Assembly: GCF_004000275.1 (NCBI RefSeq) | Contig: NZ_RCIP01000001.1 | Span: 922,749-986,748 of the forward strand | DNA: 64,000 nucleotides | Direction: 5' to 3' | From: Saccharospirillum alexandrii | GTDB lineage: Bacteria; Pseudomonadota; Gammaproteobacteria; Pseudomonadales; Natronospirillaceae | Shown here: positions 54,180-62,637 of the stretch, piece after piece | Layout: each line of letters begins with the position of its first letter | How positions within the stretch are numbered: position 1 is the stretch's first letter | The notes under the pieces: generated by a model | Told to the model about the DNA's origin: nothing | Seen by the model: the letters and a program-made list of their open reading frames with translations, nothing else | Databases searched by the model: none | Program-made: the position numbers and the translations under genes

Positions 54180-54797
54180 TTATAATCGGCCTGGTCGGGT
54201 GACGCCGGTAAAGGCGGGCAAGGGCCAGTCGGTCCCCTCGGTGAGGTTCACCAGTTCAAGCAGGATCATCGCCGTCAGACCCCAAATGTGGTGTCCGTCA
54301 TAATCGTAATGCGGGATCTGAAACGAAATACCATGACGTTCGATGGGCTGTAGCCGGGGCGCCGTATCGGTAAAGAACGCCCAGGGCACTGTAAACCACT
54401 CGGCAATTTCATCCGGGCTGGCCACACACTGGTCGAGGCTTGAGACCTTACCGACAAACGGAAACACCTGAACTCCGTTTTTGGACAAACCGGTCGACAA
54501 CGGGCCCAACACCTGAATCAGGTCGGGTGACAAATTCAATTCTTCGTGCGTTTCGCGCAATGCAGTGGCCTGCAGCGAGGTGTCTTCGGGCTCCCACATT
54601 CCGCCCGGAAACGCGATATCACCAGGGTGCGAATTCAAATGGCTGGCCCGAACCGTCAGTAGCAGAGAGGGGTCGCCAGCGTTGTCGACAAGCGGCACCA
54701 ACACCCCCGCTCGTGGCTGGTCGAGCGACAGCAGTCGTGGCTCATGGGTCGTCAACCGGTGTTCCAGTTGGTGAAAAAACGGGGAATAAGCAGTCAT
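54180..54797 (-). CDS. Nudix hydrolase, CoA pyrophosphatase-like (NudL type)
   Basis: 205 residues with the NudL-type lead AGVLVPLVDNAGDPSLLLTVRASHLNSHPGD... and the Nudix box from GGMWEPEDTSLQATALRETHEELNL (REXXEE intact). It splits CoA and acyl-CoA into 4'-phosphopantetheine and 3',5'-ADP in known members. ATG at 54797. Single gene, divergent from DUF3135. The 237-bp spacer to the right (54798-55034) shows small inverted repeats but no gene. Confidence 0.82.
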   Translation of the reverse strand: MTAYSPFFHQLEHRLTTHEPRLLSLDQPRAGVLVPLVDNAGDPSLLLTVRASHLNSHPGDIAFPGGMWEPEDTSLQATALRETHEELNLSPDLIQVLGPLSTGLSKNGVQVFPFVGKVSSLDQCVASPDEIAEWFTVPWAFFTDTAPRLQPIERHGISFQIPHYDYDGHHIWGLTAMILLELVNLTEGTDWPLPAFTGVTRPGRL

Positions 54798-55034
54798 GCT
54801 CTTATTTTCGCACGTTTACAGCGCTGTGAGTGGCCTGGCGCACCGACCGTTTTCATGACCTTTACGGAGCAACCGTAAATAGACTGTTTTTTGAACAGTG
54901 TCACTGCCATTTGCCACTCAGTAGTGCTAGATTAAATTGAACAAGGACGAGTCTGGTTCGCACCCTGCCCAGTATAAGGCAACGGAAAGTAGGTTGTAGA
55001 ACTTAATAGGCAACCCATCCATACGGAGACTGTG

Positions 55035-55412
55035 ATGGCCAACCCTGTGATCGAACTGCCCGCCTTCGATACCCTCAAAGCGCTGGCTGATGAAGACCCC
55101 GAAGCGCTCGAAACCCTACGCAGCCAACTGGTCGCCGAGGTCATTGAGCGGGCACCGAGCCACCAGCGGGCGCAATTGCAGGGCCTTCAGTTTGTGCTCG
55201 ATATGGAACGCCGCCGAGCTAAAAATCCGATGCAATGCTGTATTCGTATGTCTCAACTCATGCATGAACGGGTCGAGCAGTTACGCGAATGCCTAAAAGA
55301 TACGCTGTATTACGATGGCCTGGCCAGTGCCGGAGCCCGTGTCGAGCAGGATCACAATGCCGTAGTACTGGATTTTCCCCGACCGGTTCAAGACGCGCCG
55401 CCGAAGTCCTGA
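55035..55412 (+). CDS. DUF3135 domain-containing protein
   Basis: 125-residue cytosolic protein of a family restricted mainly to gammaproteobacteria (LPAFDTLKALADEDPEALETLR, then RRRAKNPMQCCIRMSQLMHE). Mostly helical and acidic/basic mixed; no known function. ATG at 55035 chosen over the GTG one codon upstream. Followed 40 bp later by a Nudix gene in the same direction. Confidence 0.78.
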   Translation: MANPVIELPAFDTLKALADEDPEALETLRSQLVAEVIERAPSHQRAQLQGLQFVLDMERRRAKNPMQCCIRMSQLMHERVEQLRECLKDTLYYDGLASAGARVEQDHNAVVLDFPRPVQDAPPKS

Positions 55413-55452
55413 TAGGCTTGTCGCAAAGAACCCACAACGAACCTTGTTATCC

Positions 55453-56001
55453 ATGAATTTTTGCAGCCATTGCGGTCATCGGGTGCGATTCGACACCCCT
55501 GAATTCGATAACCGCCCCCGCTTTATGTGCGACCAGTGCGGTACGGTCCACTACCAAAACCCTCGTGTTATCACCGGCACCTTACCGGTAGCTCCCGATG
55601 GACGGATTTTGCTTTGCCGGCGGGCCATTGAACCGCGGCATGGTTACTGGACCCTGCCCGCCGGTTTTATGGAAAACGGTGAAACGACGGTTGAAGGTGC
55701 GCTGCGGGAGACGGTCGAGGAATCCCGCGTGATGGGGAAAAACCCGCAACTGCTGTCAATGGTCAGCTTGCCGGATTTTGATCAGGTGCATGTGTTTTAC
55801 CGGATCGATATGCCCGACTTTTCGTTCGAAACGACGCCCGAAAGCAGTGAAGTGGTGCTGTTTCACCGCGAGGACATTCCCTGGGATGAAATCGCCTTTC
55901 TGACGGTCAAGGTAACGCTTGAGCATTACCTGGAACACCTAGATTCCGAGCATGTTCCGGTGCTTAATTCGGTGGTTCACCGGCCGAAGCAGATGGGGTA
56001 A
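55453..56001 (+). CDS. Nudix hydrolase with N-terminal zinc ribbon
   Basis: 182 residues. FCSHCGH and MCDQCG give a four-cysteine zinc ribbon, followed by HYQNPRVITGTLP and the Nudix box GFMENGETTVEGALRETVEE, in which the usual final glycine is replaced (SR follows EE). The ribbon-Nudix layout resembles NADH pyrophosphatase-like proteins, but it lacks the NudC N-terminal domain. Substrate unknown. ATG at 55453; a TTG three codons upstream is less likely. Confidence 0.82.
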   Translation: MNFCSHCGHRVRFDTPEFDNRPRFMCDQCGTVHYQNPRVITGTLPVAPDGRILLCRRAIEPRHGYWTLPAGFMENGETTVEGALRETVEESRVMGKNPQLLSMVSLPDFDQVHVFYRIDMPDFSFETTPESSEVVLFHREDIPWDEIAFLTVKVTLEHYLEHLDSEHVPVLNSVVHRPKQMG

Positions 56002-56129
56002 TTGCCATCGCCCTGGCCAGGTCCAAACTCACGTTTCAGCGTTCCAACCAATTGGGAAGCCTTATCCCGCGCTAGGCACCGGTTACACGCGGTGTTCGCT
56101 AGCCTCCTGAGCGAACACCGAACGTCGAG

Positions 56130-57479
56130 TTAGAAATACCGGGTTTGACGCCTGGCTATTGCCTGCAACCCAGTGACACCCAGCTCAACCCCCCAGCCTG
56201 ACTCGCCCATACCACCGAATGGCACGTCAATGCGACTGCGCATAGGCTTGTTAATGGCGACGTTGCGAGTGGACAGCCTGCGCGCGATGGCGGTTGCTTC
56301 CTCAACTGACCCACTCCAGACCGCACCGCCCAACCCATACCGGCTTCGATTGGCCCACTGAACCGCCTGATCAACCGTTGAGTAAGCCGCCAGCTGCAGT
56401 ACCGGGCCGAAAATTTCATCCGGCCAGACCGGGCTGGTCATCGGATCGTCGGTTACGGCCCAGGCCGGGCTGACGTATAGCCCGTCTACGTTTGGGTCTT
56501 CACTGTGCCGGGTCGCGGTTACCTTAAGGTTGTGCCACTGCTGGAGCAGGCGGTCGCGAATGTCGGGACGGGCCAGAGGGCCCAGTGTGCAGCCTTCGGA
56601 TTCCGGCTCTGCCGGCGTAAAATCCGCCAGACGCTCCTGCACCCGGGCCAGGACGGCATCCAGCCGGGTTTCCGGTACCAGCCAGCGTTTGGCACAGAGA
56701 CAACTCTGACCCGAATTATTGAGCCGCGATGCCAGGGCGTTGTCGACAAAGGCGTTCAGATCGCCACTGTCTGTCAGCAGCCATACATCGCTGCCTCCCA
56801 GCTCAAGGGTGCTGGGAATCAGCCGTTCAGCACAGGCCACCGCGATGGCCCGGCCTGCATTGCTGCTGCCGGTAAAATGCACCTGGCGCAAATGGGGGTG
56901 ATCGTAGACAGCCGGCAGCACATCAATGTCGATCTGCAATAGGGCTATCGCATCGGCAGGAAAACCGGCCTGGTGCATCAGATCAACGAGCATACGGGAA
57001 CTGAGCCAAACATTCGGAGCGGGTTTAATCGCCACCGTATTACCCGCCAGCAACGCCGGCAGCGCAAACCGGCACACCTGCCAGACCGGGTAATTCCAGG
57101 GCATGATGCCGAGAATGCCACCCCAGGGTTCGAAACTCAGCACGGCACCCGATTGCACATCGGTTTGCGCCAGTGCGGCGGGGCCCTGTGCAACCAGGTA
57201 TCCGATCAGATCGATCGTCTTGCTCAGTTCAGCCAGTGACTGAACCAGGGGCTTGCCCATCTCCCGGCTGATCTGCCGGGCCAGAGGATCTTTCTGCGTC
57301 GCCAATAACCCGGCGAGCGCCTCAAGCCAGCCCATGCGCTGTGCCAGTGGCAATGCTGCCAGTGCAGGCCATACTGTCTGCTGGCGATCCAGAATCTCGG
57401 TCGTTTCAGTCTGTGACCAGCCTTTTGCCTCGAACAGGCATTCCTGACTGGCTGGATTCACAGATCTGAATACACTCAT
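56130..57479 (-). CDS. NAD(P)-dependent aldehyde dehydrogenase, succinate-semialdehyde dehydrogenase-like
   Basis: 449-residue ALDH: GILGIMPWNYPVWQVCRFALPAL (cofactor and oxyanion Asn), STLELGGSDVWLL (catalytic Glu), SGQSCLCAKRWLV (catalytic Cys) and DEIFGPVLQLAAY. The close match to the short SSADH/GabD type suggests succinate semialdehyde or a similar aldehyde. A perfect palindrome lies about 27 bp upstream of its start, a possible operator. Confidence 0.87.
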   Translation of the reverse strand: MSVFRSVNPASQECLFEAKGWSQTETTEILDRQQTVWPALAALPLAQRMGWLEALAGLLATQKDPLARQISREMGKPLVQSLAELSKTIDLIGYLVAQGPAALAQTDVQSGAVLSFEPWGGILGIMPWNYPVWQVCRFALPALLAGNTVAIKPAPNVWLSSRMLVDLMHQAGFPADAIALLQIDIDVLPAVYDHPHLRQVHFTGSSNAGRAIAVACAERLIPSTLELGGSDVWLLTDSGDLNAFVDNALASRLNNSGQSCLCAKRWLVPETRLDAVLARVQERLADFTPAEPESEGCTLGPLARPDIRDRLLQQWHNLKVTATRHSEDPNVDGLYVSPAWAVTDDPMTSPVWPDEIFGPVLQLAAYSTVDQAVQWANRSRYGLGGAVWSGSVEEATAIARRLSTRNVAINKPMRSRIDVPFGGMGESGWGVELGVTGLQAIARRQTRYF

Positions 57480-57505
57480 GGGTCATCCTATTTTGAGGCG
57501 AAATG

Positions 57506-57519
57506 TTGTAAAGTTACAA
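57506..57519 (-). promoter_or_regulatory. Palindromic operator candidate upstream of the aldehyde dehydrogenase gene
   Basis: TTGTAA-AG-TTACAA, perfect 6-bp arms, 27 bp before the ALDH start codon and thus in the expected promoter region. Typical of TetR- or FadR-like sites by shape only. The rest of the 282-bp divergent spacer to ppc (57520-57761) has no gene. Confidence 0.4.
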
Positions 57520-57761
57520 TCCGACCAGGCGTTGTAGTCCCTTCGCCAGCTCCGTCCGTATTGAAAGAGGGGCTCAGTGACAGGGTTATGAGTACTATTA
57601 AGCCACTCTGTCGTTTGCACGCTGCACACAAAAAAAATGAAAGAAAAGTACGACTACAGGGTTAGCCTCTGTAGCAAGCACTTGTTCGGTGCACCGGTGC
57701 AGGGAGCGCATTCTAAAGCATCGGTTGCCAAAGTTAACCTTTTCCCGGGAGAGATCGACAC

Positions 57762-60377
57762 ATGACTGTAATTCCTGACACCTTGCGTGAAAACGTACGT
57801 CTGCTGGGCGAACTGCTGGGCGATACCCTGCTGGAAACCCGTGGCCCTGAGCTGTTCCGCAAGGTCGAAGAAATTCGCCGTCTTGGCAAGGCCGTTAATA
57901 CTGCCGAAAGCAGCGACCCGCAGCCACTGATCGATGTGCTGTCGAGCCTGGAAGACGACGACGTGCTGCCTATAGTGCGAGCGTTCAGTCAGTTCCTGAA
58001 CCTGGCCAACATTGCCGACCAGCAATTCTTCTCCAGTGCCGAGGCCAATCAGCGTGAAGCGGTGGAAGACACCCTGGAACAGCTGGTCGATACCCTCGGC
58101 AAAGACAGCGTGGCCGATGCCCTGCGCAACCTGAACATTGAACTGGTGCTGACCGCACACCCCACCGAAGTGACGCGCCGAACCCTGATTCGCAAACATG
58201 AACGCATTGCCGAAGACCTCGCCGACCTGAAACGCAACGACCTGCTGCGCTATGAACGCACCGAGCTGAAATCGAACTTGCGCCGCACGGTAAACGAGAT
58301 CTGGCATACCAACGAGATTCGGGACGAGCGGCCGACCGCTGTCGATGAAGCCAAATGGGGCTTCGCTGTTATCGAAAACTCGCTCTGGCACGCGGTACCC
58401 CAATTTCTGCGCGAGCTCGACCGCACGGCCCGATCCCGTCTGGGCCAGGGCCTGAGCGTCGACGCCTCACCCTTCCACTTTTACTCCTGGATGGGCGGCG
58501 ACCGCGACGGCAACCCGAACGTTACCCACAAGGTTACTCAGGAAGTGATATTGCTCGGGCGCTGGATGGCAGCCGACCTGTACCTGAAAGACATTCACGA
58601 CCTGGCCGGCGACCTCAGCATGAGCGAAGCGAGTGCCGATTTGATGGCCGAGGTGGGTGACACACCAACGCCCTACCGCGCCAAACTGCATGGCTTGCGC
58701 GCCCGGCTGGAACATACCCTCACCTGGGCCGAGCGCCGTGTTCAGGGCGAAACGCTGGCCGCGCCGGAGGACGTTATCGTCACCCGCGACGACATTCTCG
58801 CTCCGCTGATGACCTGTTACGACTCCCTGCTGGAATGTGGTATGAGTCGCATTGCCAACGGGGCGCTGCTCGATTGCATTCGGCGAGTGCACTGCTTTGG
58901 CGTCAACCTGGTGCCGCTCGATATTCGCCAGGACAGCGAACGCCACATACTGGCCATCGATGAAGTGACCCGCTACCTGGGCCTGGGTGACTACAAAGAC
59001 TGGGATGAAGACCAGCGAGAAGCCTTTTTGCTGGAACAACTGGGCAGTCGTCGCCCGCTGATTCCGCGCCACTGGGAACCGGGAGCGGATACCCGGGAGG
59101 TATTGGATACCGCCCGCATTCTGGCAGAAGAGCCAGCCGAGGTGTTGTCGAGCTACATCATTTCGATGGCCAAACACCCGTCAGACGTGCTCGCCGTTGC
59201 CTTGCTGCTAAAAGAGAGTGGCCTCGACTGGAACGTGCCCATCGTTCCTCTGTTTGAAACCCTCGATGACCTCGACCGTTCGGTGTCGGTCATGGAAAAA
59301 CTCTGGTCACTGCCCTGGTACCGCGAGTATTGCGGTGGCAAACAGACAGTAATGATTGGTTATTCGGACTCCGCCAAGGATGCCGGCAAACTGACTGCTA
59401 CCTGGGCTCAGTACAAGGCTCAGGAGCGCCTGGTCAAGCTGGCCAGCGATAACGACATTCACCTGATGCTCTTCCACGGCCGGGGCGGCACCGTTGGCCG
59501 GGGCGGTGGTCCGGTTGAAAAGGCCATGGCATCTCAGCCGCCAGGATCAGTCCGTGGTGCCATTCGGGTCACCGAACAGGGCGAGATGATTCGCTACAAG
59601 TTCGGCATGCCCCGGGTGGCCGTGCGCAGCCTCAGCATCTATGTGGCGGCGACACTGCGCGCCACCCTGGAACCGAGCGCCGCGCCCAAACCCGAGTGGC
59701 GTGACCTGATGGAAGCGATGTCAAAGGCCAGTCTGGAGCGTTACCGCGCGGTGGTACGGCACGATGAGCGCTTTGTGCCCTATTTCAGAAGCCTGACCCC
59801 CGAACAGGAACTGGGCATGCTGGCTCTGGGCAGCCGACCGGCCAAACGCAAGGCAACCGGCGGTGTTGAAAGTCTGCGCGCCATTCCCTGGGTATTCGCC
59901 TGGATGCAGGTGCGGCTGAACATGCCCTCCTGGCTGGGTGCGCGCCAGGCGCTGGAGCATGGGCTGGCGACCAACCCGGAACTGCTGCAGGACATGGTTG
60001 AGAACTGGACGTTCTTCAGCAGCTTTCTCGACTTGCTGGAAATGGTGCTGGGCAAGGCCGACGGCTCCATCACCGCCTATTACGAGCAACAGCTGGTACC
60101 ACCGGAGCTGCATGAACTGGGCGAAGACCTGCGTGAAGACCTGAAAGCCAGTGAGGTGTTGCTTAACCAGATCAAGAAACAACAGGTACTGCTGGAAAGT
60201 GACCCGCTGTTGGCACAATCGATTCTGGTGCGGAACCCCTACACCGACCCGCTGAACTACTTGCAGGCGGAACTGTTGAAACGGGCCCGTAAAACGGGAA
60301 ATCTCGACCCGCAACTGGAGCGTGCCCTGAAAGTCACCATGGCTGGCATTTCGGCCGGCATGCGCAACACGGGGTAA
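57762..60377 (+). CDS. ppc: Phosphoenolpyruvate carboxylase
   Basis: 871-residue anaplerotic enzyme that forms oxaloacetate from PEP and bicarbonate. LTAHPTEVTRRT contains the catalytic His (H133), GYSDSAKDAG and FHGRGGTVGRGGGP are the PEP- and metal-binding loops, and the C-terminal NTG ending is the family hallmark. Full length. ATG with GGGAGAG upstream. Confidence 0.96.
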   Translation: MTVIPDTLRENVRLLGELLGDTLLETRGPELFRKVEEIRRLGKAVNTAESSDPQPLIDVLSSLEDDDVLPIVRAFSQFLNLANIADQQFFSSAEANQREAVEDTLEQLVDTLGKDSVADALRNLNIELVLTAHPTEVTRRTLIRKHERIAEDLADLKRNDLLRYERTELKSNLRRTVNEIWHTNEIRDERPTAVDEAKWGFAVIENSLWHAVPQFLRELDRTARSRLGQGLSVDASPFHFYSWMGGDRDGNPNVTHKVTQEVILLGRWMAADLYLKDIHDLAGDLSMSEASADLMAEVGDTPTPYRAKLHGLRARLEHTLTWAERRVQGETLAAPEDVIVTRDDILAPLMTCYDSLLECGMSRIANGALLDCIRRVHCFGVNLVPLDIRQDSERHILAIDEVTRYLGLGDYKDWDEDQREAFLLEQLGSRRPLIPRHWEPGADTREVLDTARILAEEPAEVLSSYIISMAKHPSDVLAVALLLKESGLDWNVPIVPLFETLDDLDRSVSVMEKLWSLPWYREYCGGKQTVMIGYSDSAKDAGKLTATWAQYKAQERLVKLASDNDIHLMLFHGRGGTVGRGGGPVEKAMASQPPGSVRGAIRVTEQGEMIRYKFGMPRVAVRSLSIYVAATLRATLEPSAAPKPEWRDLMEAMSKASLERYRAVVRHDERFVPYFRSLTPEQELGMLALGSRPAKRKATGGVESLRAIPWVFAWMQVRLNMPSWLGARQALEHGLATNPELLQDMVENWTFFSSFLDLLEMVLGKADGSITAYYEQQLVPPELHELGEDLREDLKASEVLLNQIKKQQVLLESDPLLAQSILVRNPYTDPLNYLQAELLKRARKTGNLDPQLERALKVTMAGISAGMRNTG

Positions 60378-60429
60378 CCGTCGCGGTTTTTGTAGACAGC
60401 CAGCCCTCAGGGTGACAGGGAGAATAAAC

Positions 60430-60473
60430 AACCGGTGATGCTCGCCTTGTAGGCAAGGCCCTAATCACCGGTT
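60430..60473 (+). other. Two-tier hairpin downstream of ppc
   Basis: AACCGGTGAT (60430-60439) pairs perfectly with ATCACCGGTT (60464-60473). Nested inside, GCCTTG-TAGG-CAAGGC forms a second 6-bp stem. No T-run follows. It may protect or process the ppc 3' end, or be a short dispersed palindromic element. The rest of the 487-bp space to adk (60474-60864) shows no gene; the adk promoter must lie there. Confidence 0.55.
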
Positions 60474-60864
60474 GGGGTGTTCCCAGTCGCTGGGGGACTG
60501 GCCTTTCATCAGGTCAATTGCCCTGTACACTCCATCTATCGACTGAAGTCTAACCGCCAATGGTTGAGCTTGGCGGCCTTGGCGGGTATCTTAGCGTCTG
60601 GCTGATGCAGGCCTATAAGTTCGACACTGCATCAAGATCACCAAAAATAACAGGAATTAAACGATTTTACCGGTATTTGCCGCCACATAGAGCAGCATAC
60701 TGATGCTCAGACCGGAGCCGCACTCCTGGCGTTTACAGGGGGTTTCTGGCTCACGACCCCTGAATAGGACACTGAATTTGCAATAACGAGTGGATCGCTC
60801 AATCGGTTCAGACTTTTTTAACCATGTTTTTCAAGATTAAACATTAACGAGGAGCTCGCCATCT

Positions 60865-61515
60865 ATGCGCATTATTCTGCTGGGTGCACCTGGTGCCGGT
60901 AAAGGGACGCAAGCCCAATACATCACCGAAAAATTTCAGATTCCGCAAATCTCCACGGGCGACATGCTGCGTGCCGCGGTTAAAGCGGGCAGCCCCCTGG
61001 GCGTGAAGGTTAAGGAAGTCATGGCCTCTGGCGGCCTGGTCTCTGATGAAACCATCATTGAACTGATCAAAGAACGCTTGACGCAACCGGATTGCGCCAA
61101 TGGCTGCCTGTTCGACGGTTTCCCGCGCACCATCCCCCAGGCTGAAGCCCTGAAAAACGAAGGCATTCGCATCGATTACGTCATCGACATCGACGTTCCC
61201 GATGAAGAAATCATCAAGCGCCTGAGCGGCCGCCGAGTACACGAAGCCTCTGGTCGTGTGTACCACGTCGACAATAACCCGCCCAAGCAGGACGGCAAAG
61301 ACGACGAAACCGGCGACCCGCTGGTGCAGCGCGAAGACGACAAGAAAGAAACCGTCGCCAAGCGCCTGGACGTCTACCACGCCCAGACCGAGCCGCTGAT
61401 TGGCTTCTATAAGGACCTGGCCGAAAAAGAACCCGAGGCAGCGCCGAAGTACATTCATGTACCGGGTATTGGCAGCTTTGAAGATATTCGGGATAAGATT
61501 GTTTCGAAGCTTTGA
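60865..61515 (+). CDS. adk: Adenylate kinase
   Basis: 216-residue kinase: [16 protein letters not shown] (P-loop), [14 protein letters not shown] (AMP binding), [14 protein letters not shown], and the long LID region with [11 protein letters not shown] and DPLVQREDD. The LID has no zinc-binding cysteines, as in gram-negative enzymes. GAGGAG Shine-Dalgarno. Its last two codons and stop (AAG CTT TGA) are in register with the following heptamer array. Confidence 0.96.
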   Translation: MRIILLGAPGAGKGTQAQYITEKFQIPQISTGDMLRAAVKAGSPLGVKVKEVMASGGLVSDETIIELIKERLTQPDCANGCLFDGFPRTIPQAEALKNEGIRIDYVIDIDVPDEEIIKRLSGRRVHEASGRVYHVDNNPPKQDGKDDETGDPLVQREDDKKETVAKRLDVYHAQTEPLIGFYKDLAEKEPEAAPKYIHVPGIGSFEDIRDKIVSKL

Positions 61516-61563
61516 GGTGAATGTTGAGAGCTACGAGCTGTTAGCTGCTAGTTTTGAGTTTTT
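61509..61563 (+). repeat. Heptamer array H at the adk 3' end
   Basis: 7-bp register from the end of adk: AAGCTTT GAGGTGA ATGTTGA GAGCTAC GAGCTGT TAGCTGC TAGTTTT GAGTTTT. The first unit contains the last leucine codon and part of the stop. No reversed arm follows; a terminator takes its place. Confidence 0.75.
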
Positions 61564-61588
61564 GAGCCCGCCTTGTGCGGGCTTTTTT
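61564..61588 (+). terminator. Rho-independent terminator of adk
   Basis: AGCCCGC-CTTGT-GCGGGCT followed by a run of T: a 7-bp GC-rich stem with U-tract, about 50 bp after the adk stop and directly after the heptamer array. Confidence 0.85.
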
Positions 61589-61614
61589 GTGGGTGGGGTT
61601 CAAACAGGGTCCCC

Positions 61615-61851
61615 TGGGGGTATGAGACAGTACTTGGCTAGCTGGAGCCCGGAGGGATTGGCTCGATCACGTTCCTGTGATCGATCCGGCTTCGCCGGAC
61701 GCTGGCGCGGCCCAACTTGCTCCAGGCAAGTTGTCGACAAAAGTGCCGGGAGCACTTTTGCACGAGCGCAGCGAGCCAGAAGGGCAGCCGCCAGGGATGG
61801 TGGCTGTAACCTGCGGGGGCCTCGAACGAAGGCCTGCGCTTTGCGCAGGTT
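61615..61851. repeat. Mosaic of short palindromes between adk and tRNA-Ser
   Basis: At least six successive hairpins without an ORF of recognisable type: GATCACGTTCCTGTGATC, CCGGCTTCGCCGG, CAACTTGCTCCAGGCAAGTTG-like, AAAAGTGCCGGGAGCACTTTT-like, an AACCTGC to GCAGGTT stem, and others. The density is far above the surroundings. Translated, it gives the low-complexity peptides often mis-annotated next to tRNA-Ser genes. Probably a dispersed palindromic element; a structured RNA cannot be excluded. Confidence 0.55.
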
Positions 61852-61891
61852 AAACAAAAAAGGGGTCCCCTTGGGGACCCCTTTTTTGTTT
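61852..61891. terminator. Bidirectional terminator-like palindrome after tRNA-Ser
   Basis: A-run, GGGGTCC, six bases, GGACCCC, T-run, and symmetrical beyond it. It lies directly 3' of the tRNA on the minus strand and should end its transcript; it can work from both sides. Confidence 0.8.
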
Positions 61892-61895
61892 AATT

Positions 61896-61987
61896 TGGCG
61901 GAGAGTGAGGGATTCGAACCCCCGGTAGGCTTTCGCCTACGTCTGATTTCAAGTCAGGTGCATTCAACCGGACTCTGCCAACTCTCC
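61896..61987 (-). tRNA. tRNA-Ser (anticodon TGA)
   Basis: 92-nt class II tRNA. The 5' GGAGAGT pairs with the 3' ACTCTCC before an encoded GCCA. The anticodon stem-loop CTGACTTGAAATCAG shows TGA, reading UCA and related serine codons. The long variable arm GTAGGCGAAAGCCTAC and the GGTTCGAATCC T-arm are intact. Confidence 0.95.
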
Positions 61988-62002
61988 TTAACAACGGGGC
62001 GT

Positions 62003-62030
62003 ATCTTAACGAACCTGTGTTGGGTGTCAA
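62003..62030 (-). promoter_or_regulatory. Predicted promoter of tRNA-Ser
   Basis: TTGACA (62030 to 62025), 16-bp spacer, TAAGAT (62008 to 62003), then a GC-rich discriminator, as usual for stable RNA genes, ending about 15 bp before the tRNA 5' end. Confidence 0.65.
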
Positions 62031-62092
62031 CCAAAAAGTTGCTAAGCTGCTGAAATTAAACAAGAAAGATCGCCCACTGCGGAGACACACTT

Positions 62093-62416
62093 ATGTACCT
62101 ACTGGTTGTTTATGTGCCTGAAACACACACCGAGGCGCTGATTGAAGCGCTGTCTGACGCTGGCGCCGGTAGCATTGGCGATTATGATCGTTGTGCCTGG
62201 TCGGTACTGGGCCAGGGTCAGTTTCGACCTTTGGCCGGAGCCAACCCCACCCTGGGACACACCGGCCAGCTGGAGCGCGTTGCCGAACATCGCGTGGAAA
62301 TGGTGGTTAATATAGACCGTATCAAAGCCGTACTGCAGGCTCTGGTGGTCGCACACCCATACGAAGAGCCTGCGCATCATGTGGTGGCCGTGATGGATCG
62401 ACGGGACTTCCTATAG
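62093..62416 (+). CDS. YqfO/NIF3-associated single-domain protein
   Basis: 107 residues matching the small YqfO-like domain that is inserted in some NIF3 proteins and also occurs alone in proteobacteria: YLLVVYVPETHTEALIEALSDAGAGSIGDYDRCAW and VVAHPYEEPAHHVV are the signature parts. Ferredoxin-like trimer-forming fold is known for the family; the function is not settled. ATG with CGGAGA upstream. Single gene. Confidence 0.82.
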   Translation: MYLLVVYVPETHTEALIEALSDAGAGSIGDYDRCAWSVLGQGQFRPLAGANPTLGHTGQLERVAEHRVEMVVNIDRIKAVLQALVVAHPYEEPAHHVVAVMDRRDFL

Positions 62417-62460
62417 GCTGTATGACAGCAGGCTAGACCGTTCTTTCTGACAAACACCCA

Positions 62461-62497
62461 TAAAAAAACCCGGAGCACTGAGTGCGCCGGGCTAAAC
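62461..62497 (-). terminator. Rho-independent terminator downstream of gspD
   Basis: On the minus strand GCCCGGCGCACT-CA-AGTGCTCCGGG-like stem followed by a T7 run. It points leftwards, about 140 bp after the gspD stop, and may also help to end yqfO transcripts coming from the left. Confidence 0.65.
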
Positions 62498-62637
62498 TAT
62501 TTTGCAAGAGAGTCAAAACGCTGCGTATCTTACGATTCAGCAGCGCAATGTAAACACTACCACCCGATCACGTCGCTTTTATTAAAGTCGTTCAGTTGTA
62601 CATAAAATGCTACACGACCCTACTTTCGCACCTGGCG

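Noticed and set aside
54884-54898. LexA-like box (CTGT to ACAG) upstream of DUF3135 and nudL
   Set aside because: The gap between the half-sites is 7 bp, not the 8 bp of the gammaproteobacterial LexA site, and neither neighbour is an SOS gene.
61400-62053. 217-codon open frame running from adk through the hairpin mosaic and across tRNA-Ser
   Set aside because: It overlaps adk, a terminator and the tRNA in antisense; the low-complexity product is the known kind of spurious prediction next to tRNA-Ser genes.
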